Source of the DNA: Polaromonas sp. A23
GTDB lineage: Bacteria > Pseudomonadota > Gammaproteobacteria > Burkholderiales > Burkholderiaceae_C
Assembly (NCBI RefSeq): GCF_002001015.1
Contig: NZ_MUNO01000018.1
Span: forward strand, 1-64,000
Reading direction: 5' to 3'
DNA length: 64,000 nt
Both the position numbers and the translations under genes were made by a program. Under the pieces are notes generated by a model. That model did not search any database and was not told the DNA's origin. It worked only from the letters and a program-made list of their open reading frames with translations. This document shows positions 19,492 to 28,065 of the stretch, piece by piece. Position 1 is the first letter of the stretch. Each line of letters opens with the position of its first letter.

Positions 19492-21555
19492 ATGAGCCAA
19501 ACCCTTTCGGCCGCCACTCTGCTGGCCGTTCCCCTGGCGCCCCTCGCGGGCTCGTTGCTGGCCGGTATTTTCGGTACCGCGTTTGGCGGCAACTGGATTG
19601 GCCGCCGCCTGTCGCACACGCTGACCATCCTCGGTGTGCTGGTGGCCTTCGTTATTTCCGCCATGACGCTCAAGAGCGTGGCGCTCGACGGCGCGCGTTT
19701 CAATGAAACGCTTTACACCTGGATGGTCGTGGGCGGCCTGAAGATGGAGATCGGCTTCCTCGTCGACGGCCTGACGGCCATGATGATGTGCGTCGTCACC
19801 TTTGTCTCGTTGATGGTGCACATCTACACCATCGGCTACATGGAAGAAGACGAAGGCTACAACCGCTTTTTCGCCTATATCTCGCTGTTCACCTTCTCCA
19901 TGCTGATGCTGGTGATGAGCAACAACATGCTGCAGCTGTTCTTCGGCTGGGAAGCTGTGGGCCTGGTGTCCTACCTGCTGATCGGCTTCTGGTTCAACAA
20001 GCCGACAGCCATCTTCGCCAACATGAAGGCCTTCCTGGTCAACCGTGTCGGTGACTTCGGTTTCATTCTCGGCATCGGCCTGCTCGCCGCCTATGCCGGC
20101 ACGCTCAACTACACCGAGGTGTTCGCCAAGTCGGGCGACATCGCCAAGCTCGGATTCCCCGGCACCGACTGGATGCTGATTACCGTGATCTGCATCTGCC
20201 TGTTCATTGGTGCCATGGGCAAGTCGGCCCAGTTCCCGCTGCATGTCTGGTTGCCCGATTCGATGGAAGGCCCGACGCCAATTTCGGCGCTGATCCACGC
20301 GGCAACCATGGTGACCGCCGGCATTTTCATGGTGGCGCGCATGTCACCGTTGTTCGAGCTGAGCGACACCGCGCTGAGTTTCGTCATGGTAATTGGGGCC
20401 ATCACGGCCCTGTTCATGGGTTTTCTGGGCATCATCCAGAACGACATCAAACGTGTGGTGGCCTATTCCACGTTGTCGCAGCTGGGTTACATGACCGTGG
20501 CGCTGGGGGCTTCGGCCTATTCGGTGGCTGTGTTCCACTTGATGACGCACGCTTTCTTCAAGGCATTGTTGTTCCTGGCGGCGGGCTCCGTCATCATGGG
20601 TGTGCACCACAACCAGGACATCCGCTGGATGGGTGGGCTGCGCAAGTACATGCCCATCACCTGGATCACCGCGATGCTCGGTTCTCTGGCCCTGATCGGT
20701 ACGCCGCTGTTTGCCGGCTTCTATTCCAAGGACAGCATCATCGAGGCGGTGCATTTCAGTAATCTGCCGGGCGCCGGTTTTGCCCACTTCGCGGTGCTGG
20801 CCGGCGTGTTCGTGACCGCCTTTTATTCCTTCCGCATGTATTTCCTGGTCTTCCACGGTAAGGAACGTTTTGACCAGAATCCAGACGCGCATCACGATGA
20901 TCACCACGGCCACGATGCGCATCATGGATCGCACGCACCGCACGAATCTCCCTGGGTGGTGACCGCGCCACTGGTGCTGCTGGCCATCCCTTCCGTGGTG
21001 ATCGGCTTCATGAGCATCGACGCCATGCTGTTCGGCGACTTCCTGAAAGACGCGATCATCGTCAACGCCGACAAACATCCGGCCATGGCCGAGCTGGCAA
21101 AGATGTTCCATGGGCCTGCGCAGATGGCCTTGCACGGCCTCTCGACTGCACCGTTCTGGCTGGCGCTCGCAGGCGTGGGTTCCGCGTATTACATGTACAT
21201 GCTGAATCCGGCCCTTCCAGCAGCGATCAAGCGCCGTGTCGAGCCGCTCTACACGCTGCTCGAGAACAAGTACTACATGGACTGGTTCAATGAAAACGTT
21301 CTTGCGCGCGGTGCGCGCGGGCTCGGTATCGGCTTGTGGAAAGGCGGTGACGAAAAGCTCATCGACGGTGCGCTGGTCAATGGGTCCTGGAAACTGGTCG
21401 GTTGGGTGTCGGGTGTGGTGCGCAAGGTCCAAACCGGCTATATCTACCACTATGCGCTGGCCATGATCATGGGTATTTTTATTCTGATCACCTACTTTTC
21501 GACCTGGCCCCTGATTTCGACTTGGCCTGTCATCAAAGACCTGCTCAGCAAATAA
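19492..21555 (+). CDS. nuoL: NADH-quinone oxidoreductase subunit L
   Basis: 687 residues from the ATG at 19492. Antiporter-like proton pump at the end of the membrane arm, with the long lateral helix at the C-terminus. Signatures: FFGWEAVGLVSYLLIGFW, the lysine/histidine pathway region MGKSAQFPLHVWLPDSMEGPTP (in part), and IHAATMVTAGIFMVAR. A histidine-rich loop (residues about 465-483, DAHHDDHHGHDAHHGSH) lies between helices and may bind metal; it is unusual but seen in relatives as a variable loop. Confidence 0.97.
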   Translation: MSQTLSAATLLAVPLAPLAGSLLAGIFGTAFGGNWIGRRLSHTLTILGVLVAFVISAMTLKSVALDGARFNETLYTWMVVGGLKMEIGFLVDGLTAMMMCVVTFVSLMVHIYTIGYMEEDEGYNRFFAYISLFTFSMLMLVMSNNMLQLFFGWEAVGLVSYLLIGFWFNKPTAIFANMKAFLVNRVGDFGFILGIGLLAAYAGTLNYTEVFAKSGDIAKLGFPGTDWMLITVICICLFIGAMGKSAQFPLHVWLPDSMEGPTPISALIHAATMVTAGIFMVARMSPLFELSDTALSFVMVIGAITALFMGFLGIIQNDIKRVVAYSTLSQLGYMTVALGASAYSVAVFHLMTHAFFKALLFLAAGSVIMGVHHNQDIRWMGGLRKYMPITWITAMLGSLALIGTPLFAGFYSKDSIIEAVHFSNLPGAGFAHFAVLAGVFVTAFYSFRMYFLVFHGKERFDQNPDAHHDDHHGHDAHHGSHAPHESPWVVTAPLVLLAIPSVVIGFMSIDAMLFGDFLKDAIIVNADKHPAMAELAKMFHGPAQMALHGLSTAPFWLALAGVGSAYYMYMLNPALPAAIKRRVEPLYTLLENKYYMDWFNENVLARGARGLGIGLWKGGDEKLIDGALVNGSWKLVGWVSGVVRKVQTGYIYHYALAMIMGIFILITYFSTWPLISTWPVIKDLLSK

Positions 21556-21576
21556 GCGACAAGGAGAAAAATAAAA

Positions 21577-23052
21577 ATGGGATTGTTGAGCCTTGCCATC
21601 TGGACGCCGGTCTTTTTCGGTGTCGTGCTGCTGGCACTTGGACGTGACGACCAGGCACGCAGTGTGCGCTGGATCGCACTGATCGGTGCCGTCGTCAGTT
21701 TCCTTGTGACCCTTCCCTTGTATGGCGGCTTTGAGGTCGGATCCTCGGCCATGCAGTTCGTCGAGAACGCACCCTGGATTGCGCGCTTCAATGTGAATTA
21801 CCACCTTGGTGTGGACGGTATTTCACTGTGGTTTGTGCTGCTGACGGCCTTTATCAATGTGGTGGTCATCATCGCCAGCTGGGAGTCCATCACCAGCCGC
21901 GTCAACCAGTACATGGCCGCCTTCCTGATTCTCAGCGGGCTGATGATAGGTGTGTTCGTCGCACTCGACGGCATGCTTTTTTATGTGTTCTTCGAGGCTA
22001 CGCTGATTCCGATGTACCTGATCATCGGCGTCTGGGGCGGCCCCCGCAAGATTTACGCAGCGTTCAAGTTTTTCCTTTACACGCTGCTTGGCTCGCTGCT
22101 GATGCTGATCGCGCTGGTCTTCCTGTATGTCAAGTCGGGCGGCAGTTTTGATCTGGCCACCTGGTACAAGTTGCCGTTGGGTGATACGGCGCAGACCTTC
22201 CTTTTCTTTGCCTTCTTTGCCGCTTTTGCCGTCAAGGTGCCGATGTGGCCGGTCCACACCTGGCTGCCCGATGTGCACGTCGAGGCGCCCACCGGAGGGT
22301 CGGCCGTGCTGGCGGCCATCATGCTCAAGCTCGGCGCCTACGGCTTTCTGCGTTTCTCCATGCCCATTGCGCCTGATGCCGCCCGGGAGTGGGCCTGGCT
22401 CATGATTGCGCTGTCCCTGATTGCCGTGGTCTATGTTGGTCTGGTGGCCATGGTTCAGCAGGACATGAAAAAGCTGGTGGCTTATTCGTCCGTGGCGCAC
22501 ATGGGATTTGTCACGCTGGGTTTCTTCATCTTCAATGACATCGGTGTGTCCGGCGGCATTGTGCAGATGATTGCGCACGGTTTTGTGTCGGGCGCCATGT
22601 TCCTGTGTATTGGGGTGTTGTACGACCGTGTGCATTCGCGCGAGATCGCAAGTTATGGTGGCGTGGTCAACACCATGCCCAAATTCACCGCGTTTGCGCT
22701 GCTGTTTGCCATGGCCAATTGCGGCTTGCCTGCTACCGCCGGTTTTGTCGGCGAGTGGATGGTTATCCTGGGCGCGGTCAAGTTCAACTTCTGGATCGGC
22801 GCGGCCGCTGCTTCGGCACTGATTTTCGGTGCGGCCTACACGCTGTGGATGTTCAAGCGCGTTTACCTCGGCCCGGTTGCCAATGACGACGTCAAGGGGC
22901 TGACCGACATCAACAGCCGTGAGTTCCTGATGCTGGCCCTGCTTGCCATTGCCGTGCTGTTCATGGGTATTTATCCGAAGCCTTTCACCGATGTGATGGA
23001 CAGCTCGGTCATCGACCTGCTCAAGCACGTGGCGATCTCCAAACTGCAATAA
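21577..23052 (+). CDS. nuoM: NADH-quinone oxidoreductase subunit M
   Basis: 491 residues, antiporter-like subunit. Family parts include LGVDGISLWFVLLTAFI near residue 75, FYVFFEATLIPMYLIIGVWG with the key glutamate, and KVPMWPVHTWLPDVHVEAP with the pump lysine. KKLVAYSSVAHMGFVTLG lies in the discontinuous helix region. Complete; 21 bases after nuoL. Confidence 0.97.
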   Translation: MGLLSLAIWTPVFFGVVLLALGRDDQARSVRWIALIGAVVSFLVTLPLYGGFEVGSSAMQFVENAPWIARFNVNYHLGVDGISLWFVLLTAFINVVVIIASWESITSRVNQYMAAFLILSGLMIGVFVALDGMLFYVFFEATLIPMYLIIGVWGGPRKIYAAFKFFLYTLLGSLLMLIALVFLYVKSGGSFDLATWYKLPLGDTAQTFLFFAFFAAFAVKVPMWPVHTWLPDVHVEAPTGGSAVLAAIMLKLGAYGFLRFSMPIAPDAAREWAWLMIALSLIAVVYVGLVAMVQQDMKKLVAYSSVAHMGFVTLGFFIFNDIGVSGGIVQMIAHGFVSGAMFLCIGVLYDRVHSREIASYGGVVNTMPKFTAFALLFAMANCGLPATAGFVGEWMVILGAVKFNFWIGAAAASALIFGAAYTLWMFKRVYLGPVANDDVKGLTDINSREFLMLALLAIAVLFMGIYPKPFTDVMDSSVIDLLKHVAISKLQ

Positions 23053-23074
23053 GCAACCATTCAAAAGAATTCAG

Positions 23075-24577
23075 ATGATTGACAAACTCAGTTGGCTATC
23101 GGTTTACCCGGAGATCGTGCTCCTGGTCATGGCGTGTGTGATCGCCCTGGTCGACCTTGGCGTAAAGAGCCCCCAACGCACCCTGACTTATGTGCTGACC
23201 TTGCTGACCCTGGCCGCTGTCGCCACGCTGGAGGCCGTGTACGCCGTGAAGGGCAATACTTTCTATGGCTTCGGCAACATGGTTGTGAGCGACCCGATGG
23301 GCAACTGGCTCAAATGTTTCGCTGCCATCGCAATGATGGTCACCCTGGTGTATGGCCGCGGCTACGCGGCAGATCGTGACATGTTGCGCGGCGGCGAGCT
23401 GTTCACGCTGGGTATGTTTGCACTGCTCGGCATCTTCGTGATGATTTCCGGCAACAACTTCCTGGTGCTCTACATGGGCCTGGAGTTGATGACACTTTCC
23501 AGCTACGCCCTGGTGGCGCTGCGCCGCGACAACGCCACGGCCACCGAAGCGGCCATGAAGTATTTTGTGCTGGGTGCCCTGGCCTCAGGCTTGCTGCTCT
23601 ACGGCCTGTCCATGATGTACGGTGCTACCGGTTCGCTGGATGTCAACGAGGTGTACAAGGCGATTGCGAGCCGCCAGGTGAACCACCAGGTGCTGGTGTT
23701 CGGTCTGGTCTTCATCGTCGCCGGCCTGGCTTTCAAGCTTGGCGCCGTGCCTTTCCACATGTGGCTGCCGGACGTCTATCAGGGCGCGCCCACGGCCATC
23801 ACGCTGTTGATTGGCGCGGCGCCGCAGCTGGCTGCCTTTGCCATCTGCATCCGCCTGCTGGTGCAGGGCATGCTGCCTCTGGCCATTGACTGGCAGCAAA
23901 TGCTGGCGCTCATGGCCATCGGCTCGTTGCTGGTCGGTAACCTGGCAGCGGTGGCGCAGTCCAACCTGAAGCGCATGCTGGCGTTTTCAACCATCTCGCA
24001 AATGGGTTTTTTGCTGTTGGCCCTGTTGGCCGCTGTGGTTCCCGGCAAGCAACTCAACGCCGAATATGCCTATGGTGCGGCCATGTTCTACGCCGTCACC
24101 TATGTGCTGACGACGCTTGCGGTGTTCGGCATCATTTTGCTGCTGGCGCGTGCCGGCCATGAGTCCGAAGAAATCACTGACCTGGCTGGCCTGAACCAGC
24201 GTAGTCCGCTGTTCGCCGGCGTTATGGCCGTCAGCATGTTCTCGCTGGCCGGTGTGCCGCCTGTGGTTGGTTTTTACGCCAAGCTCGGTGTGCTGCAGGC
24301 CCTGGTGTCCTCGCAGCAGACCAGCTACATCGTGCTGGCGGTTTTTGCGGTGGCAATGTCGCTGGTCGGCGCTTTCTACTATTTGCGTGTCGTCAAGGTG
24401 ATGTATTTCGACGCACCCAATGTCGACATGCCCACGGCCATCACTGCTCCGGCTGATGCCCGTGTGGTGCTTTCCATCAACGGCGCACTGGTGTTGCTGC
24501 TGGGCATCATGCCGGGAGGCCTCATGACGCTGTGCCAGCAGGCAATTGCCAGCGTGGTGAAGTCACTGGGTACATGA
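23075..24577 (+). CDS. nuoN: NADH-quinone oxidoreductase subunit N
   Basis: 500 residues, third antiporter-like subunit. Signatures: YMGLELMTLSSYALVAL with the conserved glutamate, KLGAVPFHMWLPDVYQGAP with the pathway lysine, and NLKRMLAFSTISQMGFLLL. Last canonical complex I gene; its TGA overlaps the following DUF2818 ATG by 4 nt, so that gene is part of the operon. Confidence 0.97.
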   Translation: MIDKLSWLSVYPEIVLLVMACVIALVDLGVKSPQRTLTYVLTLLTLAAVATLEAVYAVKGNTFYGFGNMVVSDPMGNWLKCFAAIAMMVTLVYGRGYAADRDMLRGGELFTLGMFALLGIFVMISGNNFLVLYMGLELMTLSSYALVALRRDNATATEAAMKYFVLGALASGLLLYGLSMMYGATGSLDVNEVYKAIASRQVNHQVLVFGLVFIVAGLAFKLGAVPFHMWLPDVYQGAPTAITLLIGAAPQLAAFAICIRLLVQGMLPLAIDWQQMLALMAIGSLLVGNLAAVAQSNLKRMLAFSTISQMGFLLLALLAAVVPGKQLNAEYAYGAAMFYAVTYVLTTLAVFGIILLLARAGHESEEITDLAGLNQRSPLFAGVMAVSMFSLAGVPPVVGFYAKLGVLQALVSSQQTSYIVLAVFAVAMSLVGAFYYLRVVKVMYFDAPNVDMPTAITAPADARVVLSINGALVLLLGIMPGGLMTLCQQAIASVVKSLGT

Positions 24578-24873
24578 ACCAGACAGCTTCGGTGTGGCTG
24601 GTGGTCGCGCTGGCCCTGCTGGCGGCGAACCTGCCTTTCATCAGCAACCGACTGCTGCTGGTTTACCGGCTGGTTGCTCCCAAAAATCTCGCAATACGCC
24701 TAGCGGAGCTGGTGTTCTGGTATTTCGTGGTCGGCGGCCTGGCCCTTTTTCTTGAACAGCGCCTCGGCCAAATTGCACCGCAGGGCTGGGAGTTTTACGC
24801 CATCACGGGCACGCTGTTCATCACCTTCGCCTTTCCCGGCTTTGTGTTTCGCTACCTGTTCAAACACCGCTGA
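24574..24873 (+). CDS. DUF2818 family membrane protein
   Basis: 99 residues, three predicted membrane helices (about residues 6-24, 42-62 and 73-93). Translationally coupled to nuoN by ATGA. Small proteins of this kind follow nuoN in many betaproteobacteria, which suggests a link to complex I assembly or stability; this is inference from position. The function is unknown. Confidence 0.85.
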   Translation: MNQTASVWLVVALALLAANLPFISNRLLLVYRLVAPKNLAIRLAELVFWYFVVGGLALFLEQRLGQIAPQGWEFYAITGTLFITFAFPGFVFRYLFKHR

Positions 24874-24899
24874 CCATCGCGACAGCCGGATCTTTCGAC

Positions 24900-25520
24900 A
24901 TGCCTGACCAATCCCCAGACCCTGGCGATCCGGCTGACGATCATCTGCGCGAACACCAGCTCAGCAGCCAGGAGCTGTTGCGCGGCCATTTCCTGCACGC
25001 ATTCCGGGACACCGTGCGCCTGCCTGACGGGCGCGAGGCCTTGCGCGAATATGTGCGTCATCCGGGCGCGGTCATGATCATTGCCCAGCTCGAGGATGGC
25101 CGCCTGGTGCTCGAGCGACAGTACCGTTACCCGGTGCAGTCCGTCATGCTGGAGTTTCCGGCCGGCAAACTCGATGCCGGTGAAGCCTCGCTGGCCTGTG
25201 CCCAGCGTGAACTGCTGGAAGAAACCGGCTACAGCGCCGCCTCGTGGGCCAAAGCCGGCGTGATGCACCCGGTGATCTCCTACTCCACCGAATTCATCGA
25301 CGTCTGGTTCGCCAAAGACCTGACTGCCGGGGAGCGCAAGCTCGACGCAGGCGAGTTTCTCGACGTGTTCACGGCCAGCCCGGCTGAGCTGCTGCAGTGG
25401 TGCCGCGACGGTCGCGTCACCGACGCCAAGACGCTGGCTGGCACCCTGTGGTTGCAAAACGTTTTGTCGGGCGCATGGACGCTGGACTGGCAGGATGGCG
25501 CCCGCCCGGGCCAGGCCTGA
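24900..25520 (+). CDS. NUDIX hydrolase, ADP-ribose pyrophosphatase-like
   Basis: 206 residues. The Nudix box (residues about 88-110: GKLDAGEASLACAQRELL then EETGY) has the GX5EX7REUXEEXGU pattern intact. The upstream segment EYVRHPGAVMIIAQLEDGRLVLERQYRYP and the FPAGK start are typical of ADP-ribose pyrophosphatases (NudF type), which cleave ADP-ribose to AMP and ribose 5-phosphate. It lies 26 bases behind DUF2818 and probably belongs to the nuo transcript. Confidence 0.93.
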   Translation: MPDQSPDPGDPADDHLREHQLSSQELLRGHFLHAFRDTVRLPDGREALREYVRHPGAVMIIAQLEDGRLVLERQYRYPVQSVMLEFPAGKLDAGEASLACAQRELLEETGYSAASWAKAGVMHPVISYSTEFIDVWFAKDLTAGERKLDAGEFLDVFTASPAELLQWCRDGRVTDAKTLAGTLWLQNVLSGAWTLDWQDGARPGQA

Positions 25521-25530
25521 TAATTGGCAC

Positions 25531-26028
25531 ATGAAAGTTCTCAACCTCCAGTGTTCGGACCAGCATGCCTTTGAGGGCTGGTTCGCGTCGGAAGATGATT
25601 TTCAAAGCCAGCTCGGCCGTGGCCTGGTCTCCTGCCCGCTGTGCGGCGACCCCGCCATCCGGAAAATGCCCAGTGCACCTCGGCTAAATTTCGGGGCGGT
25701 AGCCGAGGTGCCCGCAGCGGTTTCGCCTTCGCGCGAGCTGTCCGTGCCTGCGGCTTTGCCGGCCAGCCCGGCCCACGAAGTGATCGCTGCCGCCGGCAGC
25801 CCCGCAGGGCAGGCGGAGTTTCTTAAGGCCCTGCGCCACGTGCTGGCCAATACCGAAGATGTGGGCCAGCGTTTCGCCGACGAGGCGCGTGCCATGCATT
25901 ACGGCGATGCCGAACAGCGCAGCATCCGCGGCCAGGCCAGCCGGACCGAGGCGATTGAGTTGCTGGAAGAGGGCATTGACGTCATGCCGCTGCCGCTGGT
26001 CGAGGCGGTCAAGGAAACCCTTCAGTAG
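25531..26028 (+). CDS. DUF1178 family protein
   Basis: 165 residues from the ATG at 25531. The N-terminus MKVLNLQCSDQHAFEGWF with a later SCPLCGDPAIRKMPSAP contains a probable zinc ribbon (one Cys in LQCS and the CxxC pair). The C-terminal half (EDVGQRFADEARAMHYGD, then RGQASRTEAIELLEEGIDVMPLP) is the conserved DUF1178 core. The function is unknown. Ten bases after the NUDIX gene, same strand. Confidence 0.9.
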   Translation: MKVLNLQCSDQHAFEGWFASEDDFQSQLGRGLVSCPLCGDPAIRKMPSAPRLNFGAVAEVPAAVSPSRELSVPAALPASPAHEVIAAAGSPAGQAEFLKALRHVLANTEDVGQRFADEARAMHYGDAEQRSIRGQASRTEAIELLEEGIDVMPLPLVEAVKETLQ

Positions 26029-26069
26029 GCAGGCCTCTGGCACTGCCAAGAGCGGCCGGGCATCTGCAT

Positions 26070-26501
26070 TCACTTGCGCCGGTTGACCATGCGGCTGGCG
26101 GCGTAGAGTCCCGCTGGAATGGCGATGAAATGCGGCCAGATGAAATATGCGGGCTGGTAAACCATCCACTCGAAAGGATCTTCGCCGATGGCGACAGATT
26201 CCAGCACGCCGGTTACAACGACGTACAACAGCCAGGGCAGGGCGCTTGCCGCCACAAGGCGTACCGAGGGTTTTTCCAGCACCCGGAAGATCAGGCGACC
26301 CGCCACCACGGCGAGCAGGAACATCGGCAGGTGACGGATCGCTATGAGTGCATAAGCCGCACGGAAATCATTTTCTTCATGCGTCTGAACCGTCCAGCGC
26401 GCGAGCGCCGGCGGGTCAAGCAAGGGCCCGACCCACGCTGCGAGGCTGGCCAGCAAGGCGCCCAGAACAAGCGCCGTTATCGGGCGGCGGCAGGTGATCA
26501 T
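26070..26501 (-). CDS. four-helix inner-membrane protein of unknown function
   Basis: 143 residues with about four hydrophobic segments (residues 8-28, 53-71, 81-101 and 117-135). No motif recognised. It starts 32 bases behind gdhA on the same strand, but a TTGACA-N16-TAGTAC pair lies directly in front of it, so it may have its own promoter. It converges with the DUF1178 gene. Confidence 0.75.
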   Translation of the reverse strand: MITCRRPITALVLGALLASLAAWVGPLLDPPALARWTVQTHEENDFRAAYALIAIRHLPMFLLAVVAGRLIFRVLEKPSVRLVAASALPWLLYVVVTGVLESVAIGEDPFEWMVYQPAYFIWPHFIAIPAGLYAASRMVNRRK

Positions 26502-26504
26502 CCT

Positions 26505-26532
26505 GTACTATAACCGCCCAAGTGCCTGTCAA
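26505..26532 (-). promoter_or_regulatory. candidate sigma-70 promoter for the membrane protein gene
   Basis: On the minus strand, TTGACA (26527-26532), a 16-base spacer and TAGTAC (26505-26510). The -10 element ends only 3 bases before the ATG, so transcription would start at or inside the start codon. Confidence 0.4.
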
Positions 26533-26533
26533 A

Positions 26534-27850
26534 TCAAGGATACAAACCACGCAACTCGCGCGTGTGCAGTATGCGTTTGCAGGCCACGATAAATGTTGCG
26601 GTGCGCAGGCTGACTTTGTGGTCTTGTGCGACCTGCCACACACCGGCAAAGGCTTCTTTCATGATGCGTACGAGGCGCGCATTGATTTCGGTTTCGTCCC
26701 AGAAGAAGCTTGAGAAATCCTGTACCCACTCAAAATAGCTGACAGTCACGCCGCCGGCGTTGGCAATCACGTCGGGCAATACCAGCACATTGCGGTCATG
26801 CAGGATGTCATCGGCTTCAGGGGTGGTGGGGCCGTTGGCGCCTTCGATGATCATGCGCGCCTTGATGCGCCCGGCATTGTCCTTGGTGATCTGCTGCTCA
26901 AGTGCGGCGGGAATCAGGATTTCGCAGTCGACTTCCCAGAATTTGTCGTCGGCGATTTTTTCGGCTTGCGGAAAACCACCGACGCTGCCGGTTTCGGCCA
27001 CATGTTTGAGCAGTGAAGGCACATCCAGGCCGGCTTCGCGGTAAATCGTACCGCCATGGTCCTGCACTGCCACGATGCGCGCGCCGGCTTCAGCAAACAG
27101 CTTGCCCGCCACGCCACCCACGTTGCCAAAACCCTGCACCGCCACGCGTGCGGTCGCGATGTCCAGCCCGATGTGTTTGGCCGCTTCCGCGCCGACGGTG
27201 AATACGCCGCGGCCGGTGGCCTCGCGGCGGCCCAGTGAGCCGCCGAGATCAACCGGTTTGCCGGTGACCACGCCGGTAGAAGTGGAGCCGGTGTTCATTG
27301 AGTAGGTGTCCATCATCCACGCCATGATCTGCTCATTGGTGTTGACGTCGGGAGCGGGGATGTCCTTGTTGGGGCCAATGATGATGCCGATCTCGCTGGT
27401 GTACCGGCGAGTCATGCGCTCAAGCTCACCGCGCGAGAGCTTCTTGGGATCCACGCGGATGCCGCCCTTGGCACCGCCATAAGGCACGTTGACTGCGGCA
27501 TTCTTGATGGACATCCAGGCCGACAACGCCATCACTTCCGACAGCGTGACATCCTGGTGAAAACGCACGCCGCCCTTGCCTGGCCCGCGCGACACGTTGT
27601 GCTGGACGCGGTAGCCCTCAAAGTGGGCCACCGTGCCGTCGTCCATATGAATAGGCACGTCGACGATCAGGATGCGCTTGGGGCGCTTGAGCGTTTCGGC
27701 CCAGCGACCCAGGCTGCCCAGATGAGGAATGACCCGGTCTACCTGCTGCAGGTAGTTGCCCCAAGGCCCGAGATTGTCGGCCTGAAGGTAAGAGGGAAGG
27801 GGATGGTTGCCAGCGGGGGCAACGGTTGAGGGGCTGGACGCTCGCGACAT
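26534..27850 (-). CDS. gdhA: glutamate dehydrogenase (Glu/Leu/Phe/Val family)
   Basis: 438 residues. Interconverts glutamate and 2-oxoglutarate plus ammonium. Catalytic region: [17 protein letters not shown] and [13 protein letters not shown] with the active-site lysine, and the catalytic Asp in [10 protein letters not shown]. The Rossmann domain shows [18 protein letters not shown] followed by an acidic-free AVQDHGG loop; NAD versus NADP preference cannot be fixed. AAGGAG precedes the ATG by 8 bases. With amtB further along, this is part of the ammonium economy, though the two are not linked as an operon. Confidence 0.95.
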   Translation of the reverse strand: MSRASSPSTVAPAGNHPLPSYLQADNLGPWGNYLQQVDRVIPHLGSLGRWAETLKRPKRILIVDVPIHMDDGTVAHFEGYRVQHNVSRGPGKGGVRFHQDVTLSEVMALSAWMSIKNAAVNVPYGGAKGGIRVDPKKLSRGELERMTRRYTSEIGIIIGPNKDIPAPDVNTNEQIMAWMMDTYSMNTGSTSTGVVTGKPVDLGGSLGRREATGRGVFTVGAEAAKHIGLDIATARVAVQGFGNVGGVAGKLFAEAGARIVAVQDHGGTIYREAGLDVPSLLKHVAETGSVGGFPQAEKIADDKFWEVDCEILIPAALEQQITKDNAGRIKARMIIEGANGPTTPEADDILHDRNVLVLPDVIANAGGVTVSYFEWVQDFSSFFWDETEINARLVRIMKEAFAGVWQVAQDHKVSLRTATFIVACKRILHTRELRGLYP

Positions 27851-28065
27851 TAAAAAACTCCTTGTGGAAGATCAATGGACGGAGCTTAGGCCTGCCGCGC
27901 CCGGCTGTCCAAGGCCGGGTTGCCGGGGTTGTCATGCATAAAACGCATAACAGGTGTTTTTGGCAAGGACCACCGAGACTTGTGTTGGGGCCGTAAGCCG
28001 CAATTCCTGCCGCACAAGCCTTGGCGGTGGTTGGCCTGACAGGGTCCGTGCAGCCCGGTATGACC

